Assembly: GCA_025093985.1 (NCBI GenBank)
Contig: JACAAK010000004.1
Location: 3,658,001 to 3,722,000, forward strand
Length of the DNA stretch: 64,000 nt
DNA from: Calvatia gigantea
Lineage: Eukaryota > Basidiomycota > Agaricomycetes > Agaricales > Lycoperdaceae
Direction of reading: 5' to 3'
Positions 9,565 through 22,523 of this stretch are shown in pieces (position 1 is the first letter of the stretch; every line of letters starts with the position of its first letter). Under the pieces are notes generated by a model. The model ran no database searches and had not been told where the DNA came from. It worked only from the letters and a program-made list of their open reading frames with translations. A program made the translations under genes and the position numbers.

Positions 9565-12500
9565 CGGTGATCTCGCTAATCCAAATCTCAGCCTCGCACG
9601 TGTGGGGCTGGGGTTGGGGGTTCTTATGGTCGGAAGGCCTGCCTCAATCCCCCCGACGTGCACCTTACGCATATTCCTATCCAAGGCCGGAAAAAGCTCA
9701 TTGATTATCACCGCAGACCCGTGACGACGTTGAGACTGAGACTTATAAGCTGCTGTTGACCTTGCTCTGGCAAACCATCATTCGAAAAAAGAATCTAGGA
9801 ATCCGAAGGCAAACTGTCTCCATTTTAGGAACTCAACTTCAAAAGTATGAGACAGCACAAATTTCCAACGTTCAGCCTGGTTTTACATTCTATTGTTCAC
9901 GGAAAATCCCTCCACGAGTAACAATGTAGAACCCTGTTCCTCCCTCCGTCAATCCGACATTATCTTATCGCTATCATCCCCATCGAGGAAAATCAACCTC
10001 TGAAGGTTACGAAGTACGTCCGACATCTAATTAGCAAGGTGCCATCAACGGCACACATTCCGGGCCTTCTCTACTCTGTCGTTGTATCCATTCTTCCTTT
10101 GGATGCCGATAACCTACAGTGATATCATGCTTGTGCGTGCAATTAGATCATCCACCCTACTCCAGAAAAAGCAATTGACGATTCCCCGAACTCGGATTGT
10201 GGGACTTCGGTCAATAAGGAGTACTTATGTACTGCTTCGTAGTCTAAGCTCATGTCAATGACCGCGCGAAGATAGATGTGCCACTCCAACACAGATCCAA
10301 CACTAAGACGAAGGCTCGCTACTCCCTGAAAGGTAGGCTTCCGCAGTGCTTACTTACCTTGGGAAAGGCAGCTTTGACAAGTCGGTCCTACCCTCTTCGG
10401 CTTAATTGCAAAGGCCACGAGCTTGAACGCACACATCGATACCTTATGAGACAGCTGGTCTCATCATGACGAAGAATATAAGGGTTGATGTCATATAATT
10501 CGAGAATTCAACGTCGAAGCCTAATTACCGGTACATCTTGAATATATTCTCATTCAACCTGGTAGTTTCACAGCCAACTGTCAATCCTAGCTTCTCAATT
10601 AACCCCGCAGGCGCTTGTTCTCGCTGTCGGTTAAAATGGGACTTACGGTACATACTACATGGTGACAGAAAGTAGCTGGATAGCCGTACACCTTCTGCTG
10701 AAGGTACTGGTAGACAGCGTCTGGTTCCAATTAACGAAAGGTAAATCCCCCAGTGCCGCACCACAGCCCAGAGCCACCTTTCGTGCGCCATTAGATTAAA
10801 GGATGGTGCTTGTTTAGAAACCCGTTTTCTCCCACGCGTGTCTCGTAAACGCTATTGCTACCTATCAAAGAGTCGACAACTTGGCCCATTACCTCAAGGC
10901 TCGCAGTAGCTGCACAAGCCCTGCGAATCCCCTGCCTAACATGTTTCAACTTGGAGGCGCAGGGTTCTAGGGAAATCATCAATGGCCCTTGGTGATACAG
11001 GATTTGGGCGCAAGCAGCCCAAAAACCGCTAACTTATTTGCACCTATCCCTCAAGCCCGGAGTCCTAAAGTGCGACGCCTAAAGCGCTGACGGATTTGTT
11101 GCCGGGCCTTGCAACAATTGATTTCTTTATCACAAAGTTTTGGATCCGATGGGGCGAGGACACCTGCCCGAGCTCCTCTGTTGACGGCCTGCGAACAGGA
11201 AGCAGTAACAGAGGAGATGATACTGTCCGTTCCGGTCATTGGGAGGTAAATCGATGCTATGCACCAGGTTATGCTCCGGAATCGAACCTTGTATCAACTT
11301 CGGTGGTATTAGTTTCTTTCAGTCATACAAACTTCCTATGAGCCATGTTGGGGGTTATTAAGCCGTTTTGGGGCACGGGAACAGGCGAGCCCCGCGCTCG
11401 CCTGGTTGAAACATCGGTGCGGGTGGTGACCAGTGGAGAAGATAGCAATGATATACTGAACCGGTCCTGCTGGTCCGAGAGCTGAAGCTAATAACCCCAC
11501 CCCAGTATAATACCAAGCCAGAGACAGGATTTTGGAGGGTTGCAGGGGCTCTGAACACTCTCGTCATACCGCTGCCTATCATAACGTACCTATTAGAATA
11601 CGTTACAGTAATTGACAGAAAATCACTGAAACAATGAGAGTTCAAACACCGGATTGCCGGAGGTTCCTGACAGGGCGCTAGCCGACTCCACTTTCCCCAG
11701 GACTTCAGGCCAAAACCAACTAGTCATTCGTCGCAACCATATTGGTGGCGTCCTCGGACAACTGGTCTGCCACACGCAAGGTGCCATGACACGCTCAGCG
11801 ATTACTTTATATACTTGTCATTGGGGAACATTGGCCTGTGGACTGAACACGGGATGTCCCCTCGAGCGTAGATCGTCCCTAACTCAAGCAAGTAAACGAG
11901 TTCGACAACAGGGACTCTTCAAACACTCCCACACCTAAGCCACGGCTCGCACTCCTGGTAATAATTCAATGTTATCTTTGATGAAATCAGTGACTGTGAG
12001 GGTATCTCTTTGTGATCAAGGATCATTTCGAAGAACGGCCGGCCGTCTCCATTAATGTCTTTAAACACTCGCCGACTTACAACTCTTATAGGTCTTGCCT
12101 CCGGCCACTTACAGCATCGAGAGCGCCTGGCCGGAGAGTCGCTACCAGTCCTTTTGTCCTTTTGTATTCCCTTTGCGTGAGCCAGACGTGCGGTTCAAAT
12201 GAATTCGATTTTTACACCCTGGCCATGGTGGCCTGTTGCCTCCTATGATCGCGCAACGTCATAGTTGGTGGGATCTGCCGTTCCTAACTTGGTTCGAGCC
12301 ACCTTTTGCAGATTTCATTTGAACGGGAAGCCTGAAAATCTCAATTCGCGGGAAGAAGGTAATCGGGTCCCCATATCCGTCTATGCGCAGGCACAGGCGT
12401 TCAGATGCAGGGTCTGGAATGAACAGCGTCAACCCCAACTGCTCCTCAACCAATTTTTCCTAAACCTCCCTGAACCTCTACAAGGGATTGCATGGACGGT

Positions 12501-12735
12501 GCCGGGGTGTACAATCCTCTCTGAAACTTGCCTCTCGTCCCTTCACAATCTTTCATCTGTTTCACCTGTCATGCCAACCACCTCTTTTACCAGCCCAGAG
12601 CTCCCGAATTCTGAATCTTTCATCCCCCGCTTCATATACGATCCCATAATAAATCACAGGGCCGATAACACTGTTGATGGAGACCAAGACGACGACCCTC
12701 CACTTCTCTCCCCTCACTCCGATGGCCGCCCCTCT
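9565..12735. other. Gene-poor block; nothing supported
   Basis: About 3.2 kb in which open frames are short, overlapping on both strands and without family motifs. I found no multi-exon set with consistent phase, no tRNA and no transposon ends. The open frame at 12265-12831 runs opposite to the RRP43 3' end and is not convincing. Confidence 0.5.
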
Positions 12736-14135
12736 TCAAGACCCAACTCCAACTGTTTCGAGCACGATTTTCACAAGTTTTGCATGCCTAGTTTTCGCAG
12801 CTTGTATACACGCGTTCAATATATCGTCTGATGAATTTGGTCCATTCCCAGCGGACGGCGTGTTGACAGCGCCAAGGCCTTGCTGAACTACGCTCGATAA
12901 CTCGGATTTCGGACCTCCCGCGGCGGCCGAGTTTGAGTCTAGACCTACGATGACGGAAATCGTACTATCCAAGAGGGGTTCTTCAAACGCTGTTGGGTCC
13001 GCTAGAACGTGTGTTCTATTAAAGCCGAGGAGGATTTAAATATATGCGCAGATAATGGGATTTTAGGATGAGGTTATGACGTACGAGTCGAAAATACCGA
13101 ACGACATGGACGCAGGTAAACCGGTGATCGAGAGAGCCGATTTAGGGTGGCGATGACATATAGTCTGACCTGTATCTTCGTTATAGACAGCTTTGGGTAG
13201 TCGAGCTGGGCAAGGGCACCGAAACGAGACCGTAATTAGAAAAGTACCTTCCTTCTACCCAAACAATGAATGGGCTGCGTAAGAAAGGAAAACGTACTGT
13301 CCATTAGAGCGGAGACCATCGCAATCAACGCGGCGTCGGACACGTTTCCGTCGTAGCTTATACACGTTGCGTCTACGTAGAGTGTCCAAACTGCTTTCCC
13401 GGGATGTATCACTAAAGACCGGGGCGATATGAAATTTGACCTGGGATGGGTGTGTTTATATTAAGCAGGTTGTTCCGGGGAGCACGGGCATACGACGTCA
13501 ATATCTCGAATAATCTTTCAGAAAGTACTTGCGCCTCATCGGATGGAGGGCCAGGCTTAAATTTTGGGTGGCACATAGCTGGAAGGTCAATGTTTGGTAC
13601 TGTGATAAAGAGGAATTTGGGATTAGTAAATGACCAAATGCCAGAAGCGAACAAGGGTACACACTCACCCAAGAACCCTTCATCGGGTTTCTCCAAGTCT
13701 GGCTCTGCTATCTCGGCTTTTACACCGCATACGATCGTCGTTCCTCCCATTCGGATCAAAGCTGACCCATCAGCAGTGTTTATCGAGCCTATATTAGAAC
13801 GGGGAAGATTCAAGGAGCAATTAGTCAGCTAACACGGAAGTCAACTCGAGGGTTCTCGAGAAAGTGCAGTAGAAGCAATTTGGGGCGTGCTTCGGGGTAC
13901 AGGATAATGTAGTTCTCGCTCAACGGACATACCGACATTAATCGAAACGTCCCTCCAAATCTCCTTCTGTCCGTCTTTTTCAATGGTCCCGAGTGTACGG
14001 CCGTCAGGGCGTACATCCTCCGCCAGAAATCGTTCTAGGTATACGCGCGGATGTAATCGTTGGAAGGTGGCAGCTTTGAGCGAGTCTGATGCCTAGATCA
14101 TGGCTTTGCGGCCTTTGATCTTGAGTCACGGACAT
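12736..14135 (-). CDS. RRP43: Exosome core subunit RRP43 (EXOSC8-type)
   Basis: RNase PH-fold subunit of the RNA exosome ring, acting in nuclear and cytoplasmic 3'-5' RNA decay and processing. Exons resolved in phase: 14092-13933, 13788-13669, 13599-13494, 13440-13298, 13205-13085 and 13015-12736. Conserved blocks in order: FQRLHPRVYLERFLAEDVRP, SINTADGSALIRMGGTTIV, VPNIDLPAMCHPKFKPGPPS, SLVIHPGKAVWTLYVDATCI, TRLPKAVYNEDTG, MSFGIFDSTHVLADPTAFEE. TRLPKA and the DPTAFEEPLL block point to RRP43, not RRP42 or RRP45. The very first coding exon is not settled: an AG acceptor lies right before 14092, and the nearest ATG (14135) would need an intron too short to be credible, so the true start may be further upstream. 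About 245 residues are covered plus a few N-terminal ones. Confidence 0.92.
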
Positions 14136-15484
14136 ATATGTGGCAACAGAAGCAGCAGTGATAACTATTAAGGTGACTTGGATTAAGCCTGGATTAGTCC
14201 CTTTCTGCTGAATGCGTCCCGTAGACTCAAGTAGTTTTTCGTGAACAGGTCCAGTTCACTACGTCGTTTTCACAATTCGGTGGTTTCGGATATCCTTTTT
14301 TTTAGATATCGGATTGCCAGCTGAGGGCAACGTTTGTAAGAGACAGTTTGAGCCAGGTAAAAGGGAAGAGTGATAAAAACAATCTCACGAGTCACGGCAG
14401 CAGAGACCGGGTATGTCGGCCCGATTTGATAGGCGCCGAAATGACTGCCAATCCATGAACTCATACACCCACTTCCTTAACAGCTTGCCGGGGAAGAGCT
14501 AAAAGGCCCATAAGTAAGCTTGGATACGGATTCTCAAAGCCCCCGAATATCCCGCTATCGGGTTTCGCCCACCTCTATTCTTGCGTGAAATCCTACCCAC
14601 TCCACCATCACGGGCATTTTTCAAGTGCAATCTAATCCCCTATGGTAATTTCCCCCCTTGAGCCAATATCTACCGTAGATCACCCGCGACGCCCGAGAGA
14701 GAAAGCTTATTGAAGAACGTGATCATGCTGAGTTTTATCTATTGGATAGAGTTGTGCGGTGGCGCTTGCCTCTCCGACAAAGTTTCAGATTTGGGTACTA
14801 ATTGCTTCCACATTAGTTACCAACACCGCCGATTTGTTCAGCCGGAGTTACTTACGGGGCGAACAAGGAAATAAGGGGGAGAAGGGGTAGGAGGTTTCCC
14901 CGTTGTGTGGATAGTTGATAGCGGAGGAACGGCGTAGTCAAGTCAACATGACGGAAATCTCTGTCGTTTCCAAGTTACAACCCTCTTGATGATTAGCGGA
15001 CCCAACAGCTTAATGGGTGGGTAGTCAGTACGTGAACGCCGAAACGGAGGCCGTCCCCAGTTACACAACAACTTTACGAGTCCAGCCCGGAAACCTAGAG
15101 CTCTTAAGTATCCGTAAATTTCATAACAACGTATTCTGAGGCTCCACAGAAAGTGCGTATTCAGGTTCAGGGGGATAAATTAGGGTGGCCCTTGAATACT
15201 TGCGTGCCACAATTTTTGAGCCACGGTTGGCGGGCGGACCAAAGAGCACAAGGCCTGAGAGGGTGGCATTTATGTATCGTGTACGAAATGTAGCGGTGAT
15301 ACGGCTTTGGGTGGGTACTCCCGGGAACGTAGTCCATTAGACAGGCACGGGGGCAAAACAGAAGGGGTAAATTAGGGTATATGTTACATATGCAACGAAG
15401 GAATGTCTGCGGAGATTTCGGCTATTATTCATGGAATCATGAGGTAGAGCGGTGAGAGAAGTTTACTCACGAAGTGCTTCTACT
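14136..15484. other. Intergenic; no gene recognised
   Basis: About 1.35 kb between the RRP43 5' end and the EMC6 3' end, with stop codons frequent in all frames. It should contain the RRP43 promoter and possibly its missing first exon near 14136-14300. Confidence 0.5.
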
Positions 15485-15996
15485 CTAGTCGTATACTATG
15501 AATCATACGTGATTGGTCAAGGTTTGAGGGGTGTGAGGTGAATCATGAGCGTGCTCACCGTGTACAATACCTAGATACACACGTTAGCTCCGACCGAATG
15601 ACGATAACTTGGAAACAGACCATAGAAAAGTGTCCAGAGAAGGATGAACCCAAACAGGGTATCCTGGGTTGGTTTGACGAGCTCCCACCACCCATCGGAT
15701 AGGTACTTGCCGGGGTGGCCGCCGCATCTATGAGACAAAACCGGCATCACGAGTCGGATTGAATCAAGAAGTCAGGAGAGGGAGGGACGAACGCACCGGA
15801 ATGTGGAGATACACAGCGCGGAGAAGAGCAGGGACACAAAGAAGAGTAAAAATCCGAGGAAATTTGTCAAGCCCAAAACTCCGGCAGCAGCGCCGGCGAA
15901 ACATGCAGATAGAAAGTGAACCGAGCTGAGAACGCCTGCATTGTGGGCGACAGCGAGTGGATTTATCGCGTTGTTCGCGTTGGTGTTGGCTGCCAT
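15485..15996 (-). CDS. EMC6: ER membrane protein complex subunit 6
   Basis: Subunit of the EMC, which inserts and stabilises membrane proteins in the endoplasmic reticulum. Four exons in phase (15996-15797, 15727-15621, 15570-15559, 15495-15485) give 109 residues, the normal EMC6 length. Membrane segments: residues about 25-42 and 43-63 (VLGLTNFLGFLLFFVSLLF), and a third near the C-terminus (TLFGFILLWTLFYGIVHVYD, the family-typical ending). The last two exons are only 12 and 11 nt; both are needed to restore GIVHVYD and the stop, so automated predictors may miss them. The donor of intron 2 is a weak GTCTGT. The start is divergent from the HOM2 gene, 128 bp away. Confidence 0.92.
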
Positions 15997-16124
15997 TCGG
16001 GAAGAGGTGTCGTGGTCAGGTGACGTGGACGGAGGTCAGACCTGAGATAATCTTCGGTCACGTGGGAGATAAAGCTGTGGAACGGAGGAATTGTCGGATT
16101 TTCTAGTAATTTATTCATCCTGCG
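15997..16124. promoter_or_regulatory. 128-bp divergent promoter EMC6/HOM2
   Basis: The two start codons face away from each other with only 128 bp between them, so both promoters must overlap here or extend into the genes. No clear TATA box is seen. Confidence 0.5.
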
Positions 16125-17410
16125 ATGAGTGGCAACCGGTTCTCGCCTTCGCCATCGAGGCTGAGCTATCTGAGGCCCATGGCGACAGATGACAGTGCCC
16201 CAATGTCTCCCGCCGATGTCATCCACAACGACGAGAACAAGATCAACGTCGGCGTCCTTGGAGCAACTGGCACTGTTGGCCAACGGTTCATTGTCCTCCT
16301 CTCCAGCCATCCGTGGTTCAAGATCCATGCTTTGGGCGCGTCATCACGCTCAGCAGGAAAGCTTTATCAAGCCGCCGTCACGTGGAAACAAACCAGCCCA
16401 ATCCCGGGCTCGGTCAAGGAGCTTATCGTCCATGAGTGTAAACCCACCGCCCCAGGTTTTGCAGAATGCAAGATCGTCTTCTCAGGGCTCGATGCAAGCG
16501 TAGCGGGCGACATCGGTACATGCCCTTCACCTTGAAATTCTATCCTTCTTTTCTTTCTTACAAAACGCCCCTCTCTCCCTCCACAGAGGCCGCATTCCGC
16601 AGCGCCGAAATCGCCGTCTTTTCCAATGCGAAGAATTTCCGCAGAGACCCACATGTACCGCTCATAGTACCCCTAGTCAACCCTTCCCACCTCGCAATTA
16701 TTCCCCAGCAACAATCTCTCCACTCTCCGCCTCTCAAAAAGGGCTTTATCGTCACAAACGCAAACTGCTCCACGACAGGCTATGTCATCCCGCTCGCCGC
16801 ACTCGAAAAAGCTTTTGGCCCCATCGAAGCCCTGATTGTCACCACTATGCAAGCCATCTCTGGTGCAGGATACCCGGGCATATCATCCCTCGATATTCTC
16901 GACAACGTTGTCCCATACATCTCCGGGGAAGAAGAAAAAATGGAATGGGAAACTCTTAAAATTCTAGGAGGTTTGGCGGAGGACGATGGAGGTCTCAAGA
17001 CTTTTGATATGCACGCCCGGCATCCACTCCGTGTATCCGCGTCGTGTAACCGCGTGCCCGTGATTGACGGACATACCGAGTGTGTATCAGTGAGGTTTGC
17101 TAGGAGACCCCCGCCGAGTCCTCAACAGGTCCGAGAGGCCCTTGCGGCGTATACCCCAGATGTCCAGTCGCTTGGGTGTCCTAGTGCCCCAAGACATGCA
17201 ATTACTGTCCATGAGGAGCCTGATCGGCCGCAGCCGAGGTTGGATCGGTATTATCAGGATGGTGCTGGTGTTTCGGTGGGGCGGGTCCGGCAATGTCAAG
17301 TCCTCGATATCAAGTTTGTCGTACTCGCCAACAATGTGTCCATCGGCGCTGCTACAAGCAGCATCATAAATGCCGAGGTGGCTGCCCTGAAGGGTATCAT
17401 TCCAATATGA
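16125..17410 (+). CDS. HOM2: Aspartate-semialdehyde dehydrogenase
   Basis: Reduces aspartyl-4-phosphate to aspartate semialdehyde with NADPH, the branch step toward threonine, methionine and isoleucine; cytosolic. Two exons, 16125-16515 and 16587-17410, with a 71-nt GTACAT intron, give 404 residues. Visible hallmarks: the N-terminal nucleotide-binding loop GVLGATGTVGQRF, the catalytic cysteine in TNANCSTTG, the GAGYPG motif, and NRVPVIDGHTECVSVRF. The N-terminus is about 40 residues longer than usual if the first ATG is used; a later ATG (MATDDSAP or MSPADV) would give a length closer to the roughly 365-residue family norm. The extension is Ser/Pro-rich and shows no clear targeting signal. 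Confidence 0.93.
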
Positions 17411-17616
17411 CCGCAACGGTTATGATATTCTGCAAGTTCTTTTCTGCCCCTTCCTTGTTGACATTGTACATGTACAGTTTTGTTTCCGCATACATCGACG
17501 ATAGTTGTTTAGATTCATGTTCCCACTATAAATGAAATCAATTTAAAGTTGTTATGACAGGATCTGTCAGGTATACTCTAAATTACCAAGAGAGCATACG
17601 CTATTTTCATAAAACA

Positions 17617-20600
17617 TCAATAAATAAAGAAAATTGTTTCATACCAAGCTAAACTTGAGCCCGGTTGCGCTGATGTTGAACATAACCCCCGAATCATCGC
17701 CTGCATATTTCCGCTCACACCCTCCGGTAACCACTCCCCATTATTGACACACAACACCTTCATCCTCTTATGATACTTCAGATCTGGCAGCAACTTTGGC
17801 GTGATCAAGAAATACTGTGAGCTCTCTTCTTTACACGTCACATCCACCATTGAGTTGTGCACCATCCGCTCGGCACGTTTGTCCATGCCTTGGTTGATTT
17901 CGTCAACAAGCGAGAAGGGTGTATGTGCGAGCGTTGTAAGGGACATGAGGTATAAAATGGTCGTAAGTGAACGTTCCTGGATTGCATTACAGGGTTAACG
18001 TATGTGATAGAACGAGGGAAGGAGACGTACACCACCAGACTGCCTCTGACCAGTCAGCAATTGCAATTTCTCATTATCCCTAAACTTGACTTTGATGTCT
18101 ACTCTCCATTGCGCATAGTCCGGATCGGTCACAAGCTCAACGTCACCCGCACATCCGATTCTATCAAAGGCGTCGGAGAACTTAGTTCGGATCTCGTTGA
18201 TCAATGTGCGGAGGGCGGGTTCCCATTGGTTCTACGCGCCGTGATTTAGGTGTGCGAATCCCTGGGATGAGTAAGTGGGGATGCTCACCCTTGTGCGTTG
18301 GATCTTCCTCTCTGTATCATCAATCTTCTGCTGTCTCTGCTCCATCGCCCCAGCCAACGACTCAACCTACTCCACAACATAAAATCATCAACACCTTCCA
18401 GACTAAACGTGACCATACGAGCTCACCAAATTCTTCTTCTCTTCGTAGCTCCTCACAACGCTCTCATCTTTGTTGTTATTATACTCCAACTGTTCTTGCA
18501 CGGTTCCATACGCAACCTCCAATTCTTCCAAACTGCGCAAGTCACCATCTTGCGCCTCCTCCCCAGGCAGAGGCTTCTCGATCCCTCGTCTCCTCAACTC
18601 TGCAACATCTCCGTGGACTCCCTCGAGAGCCTCTTCGTAAGCAGCAACTCTGTCAGAGTAGTCTTTACGGATGCCGATGACACGGTCAATTTCGGGCTTG
18701 TTGGCTTCAGCACGTTCTTCTTTGAGCGAAGCCTCGGTTTGTTTGAGGAGCTGCGCGGTTTTGTTTTTTATCTCCTGGTACGCGTTGTTTACTGGGATAT
18801 GCATGAGTGGGTGTGTACCGAGTATGAGTAAGAAGCACGAGGGAGGGGGCTTACCTCGGGAGTACTCCTCGAATGCTTCTCTGAATTTGATGTCTTTGCG
18901 TTTGCACAGTTCGTCCAGAGCGTCGATGTTGGCTGTGGCTTGTAACATCTGCAGTTTGAGTTGCGTAAGTTGCTCGTGCTCAGGAACGAATGCTCTCATC
19001 AATGCCTTCAGGTGGGTGTCAGCTCCTCGTAATCATAAAAGTGGACAGTGAAGGTGGATGTACCGTGAGTTCTTTAACCTTGTCCGCCCTTGCGAAATTT
19101 TGTTGCACCAAATCCTTCTTCAGCTTCTTGTTCTTTTGTTCCTCGCTCGGCTGGTTCTTCAACGACTTCAATTGGCCCTGTAACCGCTCTACACAGAAAG
19201 GTGTGAACGATTAATCCGCATCCAGGAAAAAAAGAAAGAAGAAAGCGTGAACATACTAAGGCGATTCTCAAGCGAAACCTTCCTCTTCTGGACATCACGG
19301 ATCGCTTCTTTCTTCTTCTTAATCACATTCATCCGTTCCTCAATCTTCGCATCCTCGGACTTCATAGCCGACTGCCTTTTATCCAGTTCCTTCCTCTCTT
19401 CCTCAAACATAGCCAATTGTTGTTGACACGCTCGGACAGTTTCTTCAGCTTGTCTTCGTACTTCCGGATCCACTGAAAAGCCCAAAGTTACACAACGTTC
19501 ATAAAGTGGAGAGGAAACGAACCAGTCTGAACGGTCAGATTCCTCGCCCCCCGTATATCCCTTGTCATATTATTCATGGCCCTCGACCCATACCTCGACC
19601 GCTGAACATTGTTCATGACACCCCCGCAAATAAACGTAGCACCACCACCGGTTTCGGGACGAGCGACAGCTTCCATTGCACGGCCCACATCGACGCTCCG
19701 AGCACCCAAAGCAATGGCCTATTTTTAGATACAAGCATGAAGGGAAGGACATCGGAGAGTTTGGAAGGAGAAGCCATACGTTACGATGGAAGCTGCATTC
19801 CCGTCTCAAGAACCATTTCAAGCCTTCCGGACAATCGACGTAATCCAATGCATACCCATCGAATCCCAAGTGAGACATCTGTACACTAGAGATGTAGCCG
19901 GAGAGGGATGAAGATGGGTGATGAAACGAACCTCTTCACGCGACATAGGGGAAGGTGCCAATTGCTGCTCGCTGTAGTCCCGATACCAGGTAACAACCCT
20001 CGCTCTGCGTCCCAAGCCGGGCGTATCGTTGATATGATAATTCAAAATATTAACATCTTCTTTACACTGCGCTACAAATGTCTGTTGCACAAATACGTTT
20101 TTCAGATTACGGGGAAATGAGGAAAATGGAGGGACGAATGAAGATAGAGGCGTACCCTCAGTTGCGCAGAATTCATCAAAGCCTCCACGGAATCCTGATA
20201 TCTTTTATCCGGAACCGTCATACACATATACGGTGGTTCGAATACTTCCATCTTGAATAGGTGTCGGTGCGAACGGAGCCATAGTATGGCGTCGTGTGTG
20301 TCCTGGTGCCATTTGTACATGTTCTGTAGTTTGATTGTGTCTACATTGTTAAAGCTTTCGACCCTGAAAGGCGATACATTCAGGGGAAAGCGACGGACAT
20401 TTCGGTGATGGTGGAATGTCTGGATGGGGTACGCACTTTTTGTTCGCATTGTCTAAATCTACGCTAGCTTTGGCGCGTCTATCCGTGTGAATCTGGTATT
20501 CTCCTCTCAAATCCACATGCCTTTGATCAAGACTGAATTTGTCACTCTGTGCTTGATCCTACAGGGCAAGAGTTCCGCATTATTATGCCAATAGTAAATT

Positions 20601-22437
20601 GAATCCAGATACCCACTTCCTCTCCTTTAATCACTAAAGGATCTTCAGTCTTTGGCGGTGGCTTAGCCATCTCCGCTTGGGTAGCTTGGATATCTGAATC
20701 GAGCTTCTTCATTTGTTTAATGCGATCCGCTTCGGTTTGTTTTAATTTTTCGATTTCGCGATACGTGTTGTCAATGGTTTCATCCTGGATCACAGAAAAA
20801 ATGGTTTAGCCTCTCGCGCATAAAGGACGAGAGGAGACGGACAAGTTGATCAAAAGCGCCATAAACTTCGTTAAACCTCTTCAAGCGTTTGCTCTGCGCT
20901 TCATGGCCGGCTTTGACATCTGCTTCAAGATCCTTAAAAGATTCTTGCAGCTCCCTAATATACCGCAACCAGGTTCAGCTGTAGTCTCGTGGAAGAGTAT
21001 AACAAGGCGTACTTAAGGTATGCGCGGACGGGCTCGTTCTTGGCTTTCAGGGATTTGACTTTCGCGTTGAGGACACGGTGTTGTTTCTTGACGCGGATGT
21101 ACTCTACATGACTGACACGATATTTCTCGATGTCGATGACGCATTTAAGGACAGCTTCCTATTGGAATCAGTCGGTTGAGAAGAAAAAAAATAACCTAGG
21201 GGTCGTGATACCTGTTTTTCGAGTTCCTTCCGCTCATTAAATAATCGGACAGTGTTCTCCATCATATCTATGCGCTGCTGGGCCTGAGCTCTACTCGCCT
21301 CATCAGTAGTTTGTTTCTATCGATGAACCGTTTCAGTAAAATTTGATTGAAATAAACGGGAAAACTTAATGACCTGCTTGAATTCCTTGAGATCGTTACC
21401 AGCTTTGACGAGCTGCGCATGCCACTGAGTCAGTCGATCATCACCAGCGGCCCTCTGCGTCTCTTTCAAGAGTTCCTGAGGACTCATACCCGCAAACGAC
21501 GAAACTTTGTCTTGCGGCAGGAACGTACTATTTAACCTATTAAGACCAAGCCCAATGAAAGGAACGCCTGAAGCGAATTAACGCACCAGAGGTTACCAAC
21601 TTGAACGTTAAGCTCGGCCATCCTGTTCTTGATCTCCTGCCCTGAGACGGATTTGCCATTGAGTGTGAAAGAGGAGGCGCCTTTGCCTGAGGAGAGGGTC
21701 CGCCGTATGACGAGATTGGGCCTTCCTTTCGGACTTTTGAGTTCCATCTCGATGTAACCGTCTGTTGTTCCGATTTTGACGAAGTCATTGACTTTGTCTG
21801 CCCGCCCGAGAACCTGAAGTTGAACGATGATTAGCTTTTACTCTTCAAGTTCCGAAAGCGAGGAGCGTACACTGGGAGGGAAGTTGAGACCTAAGCAGAT
21901 CGCGCACGCAATACTACTCTTTCCGGTGCCATTAGGCCCAATGATCATGTTGAGATATGGGCCAGGCCTGAACTCTACAGAATCATAGGTGACGAAATTC
22001 TTGAGCCGAATACGGACAATTGAACCGGGTATATATCTAGAATGAGATTCAGCACGGGATATACTTAAAAAAAGTTGCTTAACATACCCGTCGACGTCAC
22101 GAGGAAGGGTTTTGAATTCTTGCTTGGGGATCTGCGATCCAATATTTTCTTCTTCGTCTTCCTCGCCTTCCGCATCTTGACTGACCGCTCGACTGGGAAC
22201 TGAATCCCCGTCTTCGTTAATGCGTCGTCTCTTTGCACCCTTAGAACTGTGTTCCTCCTGTTCGTCGTCTTCCTCGCCCTCAGCATCCTGATCCTGTTGC
22301 TCTTCCTCCTCTTCCTCCTGCTGAACCCTAGCGCGAGTTTTTTTTCCCTCCTTTTTCACGAGGGTTTTTTCCTTCTTAACCTGCAATTCATTGGCGTTAT
22401 CCTCGTCGTCAGAAGCGACGGGAAGCCGACGCGCCAT
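17617..22437 (-). CDS. SMC5: SMC5, Smc5-Smc6 complex ATPase
   Basis: DNA-repair ATPase of the Smc5-Smc6 complex, acting in the nucleus in recombination and replication-fork rescue. Start ATG at 22437 is followed by an acidic low-complexity head (Glu/Lys-rich, residues about 10-90), then [20 protein letters not shown] and the Walker A loop [11 protein letters not shown] near 21930. Next comes [15 protein letters not shown], a spliced long coiled coil, a hinge region roughly 19500-20450 ([40 protein letters not shown]), a second coiled coil, and the C-terminal signature [19 protein letters not shown] with [19 protein letters not shown]. Many short introns (about 18-20) split it; for example, one at about 22036-22090 joins DVDG to YIPGS. 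Not every boundary was fixed. The end [13 protein letters not shown] is family-typical; the last 30 residues, to 17617, may include an unrecognised intron. Confidence 0.93.
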
Positions 22438-22523
22438 CGCTGGTGATGGTAGCTGTGAAAGGGACGCGTGACAGGATTAATGACTGACGCGACCCTCGTG
22501 ACCGCGCATTGGTCACTGTGACT
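22438..22523. promoter_or_regulatory. 86-bp divergent intergenic space SMC5/DUF5745-like
   Basis: Only 86 bp separate the SMC5 ATG from the ATG at 22524 on the opposite strand, too short for two independent promoters. Confidence 0.5.

Noticed and set aside
11265..11300. tRNA-like B box (GGTTCGATTCC on the minus strand)
   Set aside because: The flanking bases cannot form a T-arm stem (CAAGG against CCGGA) and no A box or acceptor stem is present.
12265..12831. 188-codon open frame on the plus strand
   Set aside because: It overlaps the 3' end of RRP43 on the other strand, has no family motif and unremarkable composition.
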